DNA of 42,607 nucleotides, from assembly GCA_015488885.1 (NCBI GenBank), contig WFMW01000011.1, positions 1 to 42,607 on the forward strand, in the 5' to 3' direction. The DNA is from Gammaproteobacteria bacterium (GTDB lineage Bacteria > Pseudomonadota > Gammaproteobacteria > SZUA-229). A program made the translations under genes and the position numbers. Below are positions 1 through 7,623 of the stretch, piece after piece (position 1 is the first letter of the stretch; each line of letters starts with the position of its first letter). The notes under the pieces are model-generated. The model did no database searches and had not been told where the DNA came from. It saw nothing but the letters and a program-made list of their open reading frames with translations.

Positions 1-417
1 AAAAACAGCAATGCTCACACAGAGCGGTAGCAACCATTTTGTTTTCGCAAGATTATTACCAGCAGGGTCGCCTGGCCGGTTTTTTGTTAGCGCCGAACCA
101 GGCAGCCGGGTCTCGTTGGATTCTTTCTGGTAGCTATTATTGCCTGACTCAATATTGACCGGCTCAAACAGTTTAAGTAAAAAAATATACCAGAAAACGT
201 AACGACCACTATCAAACAGCCAGTAACCAGACCAGTTAAGCTGATTTATATAACCATAGGCAAGTGTGGCTGAGAAGAATGCCCATATTGCGCTGACCAG
301 CATCGTCATGGTCAGCCGCCGTGCCAGCTGACTTTGAGACCAGCTAAAGAGTAATAATAGCGTAAAAAAACTGTAGGCGAAAAAGGCTGCGGTGTAACTG
401 TAAAAACCGGAATTCAT
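1..417 (-). CDS. prsK: PrsK-like sensor histidine kinase, N-terminal membrane part (3' end outside window)
   Basis: The minus-strand frame is open from an ATG at 417 to the window edge and gives 139 residues beginning MNSGFYSYTAAFFAYSFF. Hydrophobic stretches at about residues 5-25, 36-58 and 70-85 are consistent with membrane helices. A hydrophilic Asn/Lys-rich linker follows at about 86-126, and another hydrophobic segment starts near 128. This resembles the multi-spanning N-terminus of PrsK, the histidine kinase associated with exosortase A/PEP-CTERM loci. The neighbouring FN3 lipoprotein and TIGR03013-type sugar transferase on the same strand support that. The kinase core lies outside the window, so the call rests on topology and context. 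The RBS is weak (GAGAAAA before the ATG), and a MITE ends only about 20 bp upstream of the start. Confidence 0.6.
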   Translation of the reverse strand, partial: MNSGFYSYTAAFFAYSFFTLLLLFSWSQSQLARRLTMTMLVSAIWAFFSATLAYGYINQLNWSGYWLFDSGRYVFWYIFLLKLFEPVNIESGNNSYQKESNETRLPGSALTKNRPGDPAGNNLAKTKWLLPLCVSIAVF

Positions 418-437
418 TCTTTTTTCTCATATGCTAG

Positions 438-604
438 CTAAGGATCATCTGAATAAGTCGTGGATACATATTTTGAATCCAGTGTTCTCATAGCAGCGTT
501 ACTAAGCAATTGAAATAGAATAACTATTCCAATCACTTAGCGCCTTGCTCTGAAACTACTGGCTCTCAATCTGCTGTACCCAGACTTATTCAGAGGTTAC
601 CTAA
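438..604. mobile_element. MITE-like element, 159 bp, with 18-bp TIRs and CTAA target duplication
   Basis: The element spans 442-600. Its 18-bp ends are 442-459 (GGATCATCTGAATAAGTC) and the reverse complement of 583-600 (GTAACCTCTGAATAAGTC), matching at 15 of 18 positions, with 11 perfect inner bases. Weaker similarity continues inward (TGGATAC versus TGGGTAC). The tetranucleotide CTAA flanks both sides (438-441 and 601-604), as expected for a target-site duplication. CTAA fits the YTAR target of the IS5 group. The centre holds an imperfect stem (502-517 with 525-540, 13 of 16 pairs). There is no coding capacity. It is probably a non-autonomous derivative of an IS5-group element; the parent element is not in the window. 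Confidence 0.8.
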
Positions 605-729
605 CCACAGAGGATAGTATATAGAAACAACTTTGCACGAAATGAAGGGCGTAGTGGCGGTAAAACATCATAAACAACACTCAGATAAACCTGGAAAGTC
701 CTGCTCCCTGACAAAGAATTACCGGTATT

Positions 730-1131
730 TTATATCGTCACCTTGATTTCATTTGAATACAGACTTTCACGTCCATCACTATCAATGGTTGTCATAGTAA
801 AATAATAGGTTCCATGAGGCAAACTATTCAAAGTATAATCACTCACAAGCTGGCCATTTGCATCTTTAGCGCCATTTATATTCAGGCTACCGGTATAATT
901 ACCTGAATTGCTCCCATAATAAATTTTATAACCTGCAATCTGCTTCACAGGTAATGCAGTTCCATCTTCACGCATTGTAGGTACGCTCCAGTCCAGAACC
1001 TTTGCAGCAATGCCAGCGACTTTATTACTTGATCCAGCCGGTGTTGTTGCAGCACATCCGGTAATAAATAACAATGCAACAATACCTGCCAGCTTTATCA
1101 ACCTGGTAGTCAGTTTCTTACTATTCATCAT
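730..1131 (-). CDS. Small fibronectin type III-like lipoprotein
   Basis: This is a 133-aa protein with a short basic N-terminus, a hydrophobic h-region (LAGIVALLFI) and a lipobox ending TGC, so it is probably a signal peptidase II substrate anchored in the envelope. The mature part contains one FN3-like beta domain. It starts at LDWSVP, continues GYKIYYGSNSGNYTGSL and ends HGTYYFTMTTIDSDGRESLYSNE, the usual spacing of such domains in exosortase-associated proteins. The ATG at 1131 is chosen because AGGA (1141-1138) lies six bases upstream. A TTG two codons earlier and an ATG one codon later are the alternatives. It lies between the PrsK-like gene and the sugar transferase on the same strand, which suggests a role in EPS/PEP-CTERM surface assembly. 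The exact role is unknown. Confidence 0.8.
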   Translation of the reverse strand: MMNSKKLTTRLIKLAGIVALLFITGCAATTPAGSSNKVAGIAAKVLDWSVPTMREDGTALPVKQIAGYKIYYGSNSGNYTGSLNINGAKDANGQLVSDYTLNSLPHGTYYFTMTTIDSDGRESLYSNEIKVTI

Positions 1132-1646
1132 CCACAATCCTATAAGCAGCTATACCGCTTAAGTCAGTTTATTCTCGGGTATTTTTATGGATTTAATGAA
1201 TAACGGAATAGTTTTAAATATACCGCTACAATATGTGTTACACGACAACTGTAACCATAAATTATATTTTCATTTGGGATTTTTACAACGATTCAGGTTC
1301 GTTGTTTTTTGCTTTTGAAAATTTATATTTAGCCTGTACCTTCAAGACATGAAGAAGCAAATTTAAAATCGGGCGAATCATAGCACAGCGAAAAATAGAT
1401 TGCCAGAGTCATGACACTCTTTGTCGATTTAATAACACTATTTGACAAAAAACATCTGCAGCTCACAAAGAGCTGGCGCCATCAGGGATTTATTAATTTA
1501 TTGTTTTATCAAGAATAAAAGTCACAGAATAGCAACCTTTGAACCTGTTTCATTTAATAAATTGATTATAGTACAACGTACAGAAATTACCGCATATCCG
1601 TTATAAACTGACTAAATTTCAACATTTCAACTTAATCAGGTCATTA
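1132..1646. other. Intergenic region, 515 bp, AT-rich
   Basis: No open frame with a convincing start was seen. A GC-N10-CC pair at 1532-1545 reads, on the minus strand, AGGTTCAAAGGTTGCT. Its -12 half (TTGCT) is good but its -24 half is poor for sigma-54. It lies about 400 bases from the lipoprotein start, so it is only a weak promoter candidate. No intrinsic terminator with a clear T-tract was found behind the sugar transferase. Confidence 0.4.
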
Positions 1647-3065
1647 TCACGCACCTTTCGCCAGCAATACCACTTCAGCGGTTTGCAGCAGGATAAGGAA
1701 ATCCAGGAAGATGCTCTGATTTTTTACATAATAAAGGTCATATTGTAGTTTTTGCAGGCCATCTTCCTCGGTATTGCCGTATGAATAACGAATTTGCGCC
1801 CAGCCGGTCAGGCCCGGTTTTACCCGGTGGCGCTCTTCATAGTAGGGGATTTTTTCCGCCAGCCTGGCAACAAATTCCGGGCGCTCCGGACGGGGGCCAA
1901 TAAAACTCATATCCCCTTTCAATACATTAAATAACTGGGGCAGTTCATCGAGACGACCTTTTCTGAGCACCGAGCCAAGCCGAGTAATCCGGCTGTCATT
2001 TTTTGATGCCCAGCGTGCCACCCCATCTTTTTCCGCATCACTCACCATGCTGCGGAATTTGTATATCTTAAATGGCCGATTATCCTGTTTTACCCGAACC
2101 TGACTGTACAGGATCGGCCCTCGTCCGCGACTTTCAATGATAATTGCCAATGTCACCAGCACCATTAAAGGCAGGGCAAGCGGCAACAGTAACAGTACCA
2201 TGGTAATATCCAGCGTCCGTTTGGCAATACGCCGGAAAATATTTACTTTAAATCCATCGGATAAATATAACCAGCTCGGGTGAAGCATATCCAGCCTGAT
2301 TTTACCGGTTCGGCGCTCGCAGAAAGTCACCAGGTCAAGAATTTCAATACCACTCATTTTACAATCCAGCAGGTCTTTTGCCGGTAAGTTTGCCTGTCGC
2401 CGGTCATCAACCGCCAGCACAATTTCATCAATATCCTGCTCTTCAACAAACTGAATCAGTGGTTTGTCCAGAACGAGTAGATCCGATTGATTTTCTGTTT
2501 TTTCATCGCCATCCATGGCGACAAAGCCAATAATATTCAGACTTTCCAACTCACCGTTAGCCATCGCTTCACGGATAAGAGCCGCCCTTTTCCCTGCCCC
2601 CAACACAAGTATTCGTGTCCACATCGTGCCTTCTTTCACCACATTCCTGAAAAACAGGCGGATGAAGGTAATAAAGAAAAAACTTAGTGTAACAGCAATA
2701 AGCAAAACCCCTCGACCAAGAAAAAAACCAGGAACAATATAGAAGCTGACACCCAGCGGGATCAAACCCAGCAACAACCCACTGGCAATCCTCAGCACCA
2801 GCTCATCCAGAAACCGCCCGGCCTGACGCTGATAAACACCAAATGCAAGAAGACTTAGTTGCAATACACCTGCATAGGCCATCGCTTTAGGAAAAAAAGA
2901 ACCAAGGTGCTGTTGCCAGTCGAACCCTGCATAGCGAAAACATAAAGCCAGATACAGCGCAAACATCAGCGCAAGAAATTCTGTAACAGCCAGTACCACA
3001 AACTCAGTAGGCACATGGTAGCGAAATAATTGCGTTGAATGGCGAAAAAATCTGACGGTACTCAT
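1647..3065 (-). CDS. Undecaprenyl-phosphate sugar phosphotransferase, exosortase/PEP-CTERM-associated type
   Basis: This 472-aa protein is a polyprenyl-phosphate hexose-1-phosphate transferase (PHPT) that would start EPS repeat-unit synthesis by moving a sugar phosphate onto undecaprenyl phosphate at the inner membrane. Hydrophobic helices lie at about 20-44, 61-77, 92-115 and 119-138. A Rossmann-like CoA-binding segment (RILVLGAGKR) begins at about 151. The C-terminal bacterial sugar transferase domain (PF02397 type) runs from about 281 (KRTLDI, membrane anchor), through YKFRSM at 335-340 and RLDELPQLFNVLKGDMSFIG at 371-390, to RPERPEF, PGLTGWAQ and YDLYYV. Length and N-terminus fit TIGR03013, the PEP-CTERM-associated form of the family. 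The start is the ATG at 3065 with a poor RBS. A PrsK-like gene and an FN3 lipoprotein follow downstream. Confidence 0.9.
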   Translation of the reverse strand: MSTVRFFRHSTQLFRYHVPTEFVVLAVTEFLALMFALYLALCFRYAGFDWQQHLGSFFPKAMAYAGVLQLSLLAFGVYQRQAGRFLDELVLRIASGLLLGLIPLGVSFYIVPGFFLGRGVLLIAVTLSFFFITFIRLFFRNVVKEGTMWTRILVLGAGKRAALIREAMANGELESLNIIGFVAMDGDEKTENQSDLLVLDKPLIQFVEEQDIDEIVLAVDDRRQANLPAKDLLDCKMSGIEILDLVTFCERRTGKIRLDMLHPSWLYLSDGFKVNIFRRIAKRTLDITMVLLLLPLALPLMVLVTLAIIIESRGRGPILYSQVRVKQDNRPFKIYKFRSMVSDAEKDGVARWASKNDSRITRLGSVLRKGRLDELPQLFNVLKGDMSFIGPRPERPEFVARLAEKIPYYEERHRVKPGLTGWAQIRYSYGNTEEDGLQKLQYDLYYVKNQSIFLDFLILLQTAEVVLLAKGA

Positions 3066-3187
3066 AAATTATTTATCTTTTACCTGAAGCGACGAACTCA
3101 GGTTTTAATTTCAATCCATTTTTTTTGTAAATATTATTGTGAATGTCACTTTTATTCGTTGATTGTAGACCAGTTATAAACAAATAC

Positions 3188-3215
3188 ATTATATGAGTAT
3201 TTTAGCATATTTAAA
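3188..3215 (-). promoter_or_regulatory. Candidate sigma-70 promoter for the sugar transferase
   Basis: Read on the minus strand, TTTAAA (3215-3210) is followed after 16 bases by a perfect TATAAT (3193-3188). It would give a leader of about 115 bases ahead of the sugar transferase. The -35 box matches only four of six positions. Confidence 0.35.
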
Positions 3216-3222
3216 TAACACC

Positions 3223-4227
3223 CTATTCCTGCAAAAAGTCAGTAATGGCTCCACCATAAAAGGTTTTTGCCACCTCCCAGTTTGCCGGATCAACGGAATC
3301 CAGCAGATCGGCATAAACGATCATCGAATTTACATTTTGCCCCGTCTCTTTATTCAGCCAGAATGCCCGATACAGGGTTACATCGCCGTCGGCATCCATT
3401 TGTAACTGACTGGCCTGTAAAAAGTCATCCATATCATCCATTTGCATATAGACACTGGTATTTTCCGGCAACATAAACGGGGTTTGTCTGGCAATCACAA
3501 TTTCACCACCCCATTGTGCCTCAAACTGCGCGACATCAAACGCTTTCCACCAGTCCGGTTTTGTGGATTGATAACGTCCAATAAACTGTTTCGGACGCAA
3601 TTTTTCCAGATAGGCATCAACCCATCGTTCAAATAAACGCTTTTTATTGATCAGTTTTTTCTGCTTACCCTGATCATATAAATAACCGGCATGCTGTAAA
3701 TTGGCCATTACCGGGCCAATACTGCCAAGTGCGACACCAACCTTTTTTGCAATAACACGGTACGAGGCATTTAATAATGCTGGCGAGTTCAGGAAGGCAT
3801 ACAGCAAACGTATCCCTGCCGGATTAAATACCCGGCCTTTCTGCACCTGATGTACTAAACGTGGATCCTTATTGCCCTTAACAAAAACACCATCACACAA
3901 TGAACCAAGATACATATTACCGGCTTTATCCACAAAATGGATGGCTTGCTGCTTTAATTTCTCCGCCATTACCGGATTAATAAAATCAGCCAGCAGTAAC
4001 CCGGCATGCATAGCGCGCAGTCGCTGCAATAAAGCTGAAAAATTTTGCTGCGGCGCCCATGCCTGTATACATGCGACTGAACGAACATTATTCTGCATTA
4101 ATACAACATAATCTTTACCGGAAGCTGTATCTTTAACCTGAAAAACAGGCCTGTCCATCCCGGTCATTTGTTGATTCAAATGGTTCAGCGTCTTTATTAA
4201 GATTTGTTGTTTATTATTATCCAGCAT
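3223..4227 (-). CDS. AbiEi-family (type IV antitoxin-like) protein, orphan
   Basis: This is a 334-aa protein. The middle and C-terminal regions resemble the AbiEi_2 family (PF09952), the transcription-regulating antitoxin of type IV AbiE systems. Shared traits are a segment LLLADFINPVMAEKL (about residues 75-89) followed by IHFVDKAGNMYL, and a helical winged-helix-like region (about 142-182). Next comes the family's most recognisable block, WGGEIVIARQTPFMLP, then a tyrosine-containing strand (VYMQ). The ATG at 4227 is taken because AAGAG lies just upstream; an upstream extension to 4290 has no family similarity. In AbiE systems a nucleotidyltransferase toxin (AbiEii) follows directly, but here the next gene is the sugar transferase, so the antitoxin-like gene stands alone. 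It may be a domesticated transcription regulator. Confidence 0.7.
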   Translation of the reverse strand: MLDNNKQQILIKTLNHLNQQMTGMDRPVFQVKDTASGKDYVVLMQNNVRSVACIQAWAPQQNFSALLQRLRAMHAGLLLADFINPVMAEKLKQQAIHFVDKAGNMYLGSLCDGVFVKGNKDPRLVHQVQKGRVFNPAGIRLLYAFLNSPALLNASYRVIAKKVGVALGSIGPVMANLQHAGYLYDQGKQKKLINKKRLFERWVDAYLEKLRPKQFIGRYQSTKPDWWKAFDVAQFEAQWGGEIVIARQTPFMLPENTSVYMQMDDMDDFLQASQLQMDADGDVTLYRAFWLNKETGQNVNSMIVYADLLDSVDPANWEVAKTFYGGAITDFLQE

Positions 4228-4426
4228 TACTATGCTCTTTTTATTATCAAAGCCAGGAGCTTGTCCAAGACAAACCCAACACGTGAACATCCGGGACAGA
4301 TTCTATCATATTTCATTAATAATGAACGACACTATTTACCCTGATCTAATAACAAATCAATCCTTATCCTTTAGACACTACCAACTTCTTTTAAATCGGC
4401 ATACATTTATAGCTTTCCCGCGCAGA

Positions 4427-4957
4427 TCAATCGTTTTCAGCAACCTGTGCTGCAATTTGAATACAAGGTCCAAACTCCGCGCTGTCATTTTCTGACGAAA
4501 CTGTGACTAACGGTGTCGCTTGCGTTGATGATACCGACATTTTCTGATGACCGTAATTTTTTTCATATAAGGTGTCCAGCTGAGCAATCAACGCATGCAA
4601 TTCATCCTCTGGGCAACCGTTTAACTCAAGATAGTTAAACAGGACTTTTATGACATCAAAAGGATATAACTGGAAGCGGTCAATATAGGTTTCCACCAGT
4701 GACCAGAAAAAAGGGCGGACTTTACTGACTTCAAGGTTCTTTTCATTTAATAATTGCCGAATAACTTCACCCAGCTGTTCAAGATCAGCGGGCACTTCCG
4801 TTCCTCCGGTAAGAGATCCATCATCGACAGGCTCGCTAGAACTACTTCTTGATTGTGGCTCCAATACTGTTTCGGTATTAATTTTTGTTTTTTCTACATC
4901 AGTCAATGACGTAAAACTAAAAAGATCCAGACTGTTTATCACTCGCTTATTAAACAA
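4427..4957 (-). CDS. Hypothetical protein, 176 aa, non-ATG start
   Basis: I do not recognise this protein. The first 60 residues are polar and low in order (Ser/Glu/Thr-rich, with a run SRSSSSE). Residues about 60-135 look like a compact helical domain (DLEQLGEVIRQLLNEKN, FFWSLVETYIDRFQLYPFDV, DELHALIAQLDTLYEKNYG). The tail is again polar. An in-frame stop lies immediately before the TTG at 4957, and the first ATG of the frame is only at about residue 139, after the helical core. Translation must therefore begin at TTG 4957, GTG 4942 or a later non-ATG codon, unless the 5' end is damaged. No good Shine-Dalgarno sequence is visible for any of these. It precedes the AbiEi-like gene by about 200 bp on the same strand, so a joint transcript is possible. 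Confidence 0.55.
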   Translation of the reverse strand: MFNKRVINSLDLFSFTSLTDVEKTKINTETVLEPQSRSSSSEPVDDGSLTGGTEVPADLEQLGEVIRQLLNEKNLEVSKVRPFFWSLVETYIDRFQLYPFDVIKVLFNYLELNGCPEDELHALIAQLDTLYEKNYGHQKMSVSSTQATPLVTVSSENDSAEFGPCIQIAAQVAEND

Positions 4958-5353
4958 TCATTCGGTTTTTATTACAAGGGTTTTATTTGCCCTGATAGTT
5001 CATAGAAATATTTCTGAACAGGGATTATGGCTGTAGCATGATAAAATACATTATCGTAACAGAACCTTCACACCTTAACCTTATGTCACTTTACCAACAA
5101 AAATTGTCGAATTTTATTACATTATTCAACAATAAAAATATACATTTTTTATTATCTCATTGATATAAAAAGAATTAAAATAATTAGCATGAATATTGCA
5201 TAATCATATTTGAAACACGTATTTAATGTTTTTTCAATCACCAGTGGTGTTTTGAACAATATTTAACCAATCAGAAAAGTATTTTAGACACGAAAGCACA
5301 ATATATTATAAAACACTAATTTTAACGGACAAACGCCAGCAATAAATACAATA
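4958..5353. other. Intergenic region between divergent genes, 396 bp
   Basis: This is a very AT-rich spacer that must hold promoters for both flanking genes. The only structured items seen are a candidate sigma-70 promoter at 5285-5312 and one copy of the GTCG-N7-TTACA arrangement at 5106-5121, which is the reverse complement of the repeats at 32141-32356. No small ORF with a convincing RBS was found. Confidence 0.4.
5285..5312 (+). promoter_or_regulatory. Candidate sigma-70 promoter for the HDOD kinase
   Basis: TAGACA (5285-5290, five of six matches to TTGACA) and TATAAA (5307-5312) are separated by 16 bases. Transcription would start about 35 bases before the ATG at 5354. Confidence 0.4.
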
Positions 5354-7486
5354 ATGGATCACGTAGAAAAACAGTTACTCATGCACGCCAATATCGACAG
5401 ACTTCCCTGCCTGCCGCATGTTTTGTTACATCTACTGGATATTTGCCAGAGTGAAAATCCATCTTACAATAAACTGATCCACGCCCTCAAAAAAGACCCT
5501 GCTTTGTATATGCGTGTCTTTTCAGCACATTACCGAACCCCTTGCACTGCTGACGACAATACCAGTCCCGAACACAGACTACATCAAACCGACATCCACA
5601 CGATTAAAAGCATTATCGTGACCGCAGCGGTACAACAGTTTTTTTCCCGCAACGAAGCGGAGCATACCGATTTCATTAAACAACACTGGCAGCACTCCGT
5701 CTACTGCGCCTGCATGGCAGAAGCGTTAGCACAATTATCTCACTACACCGATGTCGATGAAGCTTATACAGCTGGTTTATTACATGATATCGGGCAACTG
5801 GCACTGGAAATTAATTATTCCGACGATTATACCTCAGCATTTAAGCAGCATGGTTTACAGGCTGACTTCTTTACCCAGGAACAACAGCTTTATCACACGA
5901 CTCATCAGGCAGTCGGTGCAACTTTATTAGCCCGATATGGGGCCAGTAATTTTATCTGCGATGCAGTACGCTATCATCATGAACCCGTAGAACAGATACT
6001 CGATGCTCACCCATTGGTAAAAATTGTTTACCTCGCCAATGCATTCAGCAACACGGAATTCCATAGCAATGATAACAAACCAAACAATAACAAACTCTTT
6101 GAAAGCGCAGAGCAATTGCTTGGGCTGAATAAAAGCCTGATTCTGGGCGCACTGGAAAAAACGACTGAACGCGTCAATGCTTACAACAGCACACTGGATA
6201 TTCAACCCGTCACTGAAACCACAGATAAAAAAGTTATTCAGCAAATTACTGCCAATGATGAACAGAAACTGATACAACTGGCTGCACAAATACGCAATAT
6301 TGCCTTACTGAGCAATATTCACCAGCCTTTGTCACATGCCGATAACCGCACTGTATTACTTGATACGATTGCCCAGCACAGCAGCATTTTATTCGGCATC
6401 AAACAGACAATTGTGTTTCTATACAGCAACACCACAGAGCGTTTACATGCACTTGCCAGCAGCAATCAACCCTCACAGTTAAATGATTTTAGCCTGCCAC
6501 TACAGGCCGGTAGAAGCCTGGTAGCGGATACCTTATTAAGCAAATCACCCAGTCATACTTTTGCGCAAAACAACGGTGCCAGTAGCCTGAGTGTTATCGA
6601 CCGACAGTTAATCGGCCTGGGAAATAAAAAGGGTTTTATCTGCCTGCCAATGATTATAAACAATACCGCACTGGGGGCACTGGTTTTTGCCACCGATGAA
6701 ATACAATACCAGTATTTATGGAAACAACACTCACTGTTAGCGCACTTTACCAACGAAGTTGCCCAGGCTATCAGTGACCAGCAAAACCAGAGCGCCACCT
6801 TACCCAACGACACGGCAGCATATTCAGGCCTGCAAAACCGCATCCACGAGATGATACATGAAGTCCGTAACCCACTCAGTATCATGAACAATTACCTTGG
6901 TATATTGAGCTATAAACTGGAAGACAATAAACCTGCCCAGGAAGATATTGAAACCATCAAAACAGAAATTGACCGTGTTGGCATGATTATTAATCGTTTA
7001 TCTGAAAACCATACCAGCACCGATGAAACGGCTGCGGTTGATATTAATACCATTATTACTGATCTCACCCATATTTTTCAAACCTCTTTATTTACCGCGA
7101 ACAAAATTCAGATTAGCCTGGATCTGGACGATAATATCCAGGCAATCCAGAGCAATGCTAACGCCTTAAAACAGATTTACACCAACTTGATAAAAAATGC
7201 AGTTGAAGCACTTTCAACAAATGGTCAAATTATGGTCTACACTCAAGATCATGTGAATGTTGATGGTAAGGAACACCTTGAAATTTGTGTCGCAGATGAT
7301 GGCCCCGGTATTGCTGAAGATATTCTGCCAAAACTTTTTTCACCGGTAGAAACAAGCAAGGATGGTGATCATGCTGGCCTCGGACTTACTATTGTTAAAA
7401 ATCTGGTAAGTGAGCTGCATGGCTCCATTCGTTGCAGAAGTGGTGAAAAGGGCACCAGCTTCCATATATTGTTACCAAAAACATAA
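5354..7486 (+). CDS. HDOD-GAF sensor histidine kinase
   Basis: This 710-aa protein has no obvious membrane segment, so it is probably a cytoplasmic sensor. Residues 1 to about 230 form an HDOD domain (RLPCLPHVLLHLLDI at 16-30, then LLHDIGQLAL at 142-151 with His144-Asp145, and VRYHHEP at about 205-211). A GAF-like sensory region covers about 320-470. The kinase core follows, with the phospho-acceptor His502 in HEVRNPLS, the N box NLIKNAVEA (about 612-620), the G1 box DDGPGI (about 648-653) and the G2 box GLGLTIVKNL (about 675). All catalytic boxes look intact. The ATG at 5354 lacks a strong RBS. The REC-PAS-GGDEF-EAL gene that begins about 140 bp downstream on the same strand is the obvious phosphotransfer partner, linking this kinase to c-di-GMP. 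The signal sensed is unknown. Confidence 0.88.
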   Translation: MDHVEKQLLMHANIDRLPCLPHVLLHLLDICQSENPSYNKLIHALKKDPALYMRVFSAHYRTPCTADDNTSPEHRLHQTDIHTIKSIIVTAAVQQFFSRNEAEHTDFIKQHWQHSVYCACMAEALAQLSHYTDVDEAYTAGLLHDIGQLALEINYSDDYTSAFKQHGLQADFFTQEQQLYHTTHQAVGATLLARYGASNFICDAVRYHHEPVEQILDAHPLVKIVYLANAFSNTEFHSNDNKPNNNKLFESAEQLLGLNKSLILGALEKTTERVNAYNSTLDIQPVTETTDKKVIQQITANDEQKLIQLAAQIRNIALLSNIHQPLSHADNRTVLLDTIAQHSSILFGIKQTIVFLYSNTTERLHALASSNQPSQLNDFSLPLQAGRSLVADTLLSKSPSHTFAQNNGASSLSVIDRQLIGLGNKKGFICLPMIINNTALGALVFATDEIQYQYLWKQHSLLAHFTNEVAQAISDQQNQSATLPNDTAAYSGLQNRIHEMIHEVRNPLSIMNNYLGILSYKLEDNKPAQEDIETIKTEIDRVGMIINRLSENHTSTDETAAVDINTIITDLTHIFQTSLFTANKIQISLDLDDNIQAIQSNANALKQIYTNLIKNAVEALSTNGQIMVYTQDHVNVDGKEHLEICVADDGPGIAEDILPKLFSPVETSKDGDHAGLGLTIVKNLVSELHGSIRCRSGEKGTSFHILLPKT

Positions 7487-7585
7487 TTGTTGCATATATA
7501 TAAACAGCATGGACACATAAAAAACAAACAAAATAAAACTAAGGATGGTTGCTAATACCTCGAAACTGTGCACCGTATAATTAAA

Positions 7586-7607
7586 ACAAAGGTCAGCACG
7601 CCTTTGT
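7586..7607 (+). other. Stem-loop just upstream of the response-regulator start
   Basis: ACAAAGG (7586-7592) and CCTTTGT (7601-7607) form a perfect seven-base stem with an eight-base loop. It ends 16 bases before the ATG at 7624 and overlaps the alternative GTG at 7606. It might hold the leader of the mRNA in a particular shape; there is no T-tract, so it is not an intrinsic terminator. Confidence 0.4.
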
Positions 7608-7623
7608 GCCAAAGAGCAACCTG

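Noticed and set aside
1531-1546. GC-N10-CC pair suggesting a second sigma-54 promoter upstream of the FN3 lipoprotein
   Set aside because: The -24 half is poor (AGGTTC), no TGTAA-N7-CGAC repeat lies behind it, and it is about 400 bases from the gene.
5327-5342. GG-N10-GC pair just ahead of the HDOD kinase
   Set aside because: Neither half matches sigma-54 well and the start of transcription would fall on or very near the ATG.
7487-7623. Possible c-di-GMP riboswitch ahead of the GGDEF-EAL gene
   Set aside because: No conserved riboswitch core could be recognised; only a simple stem-loop is present.
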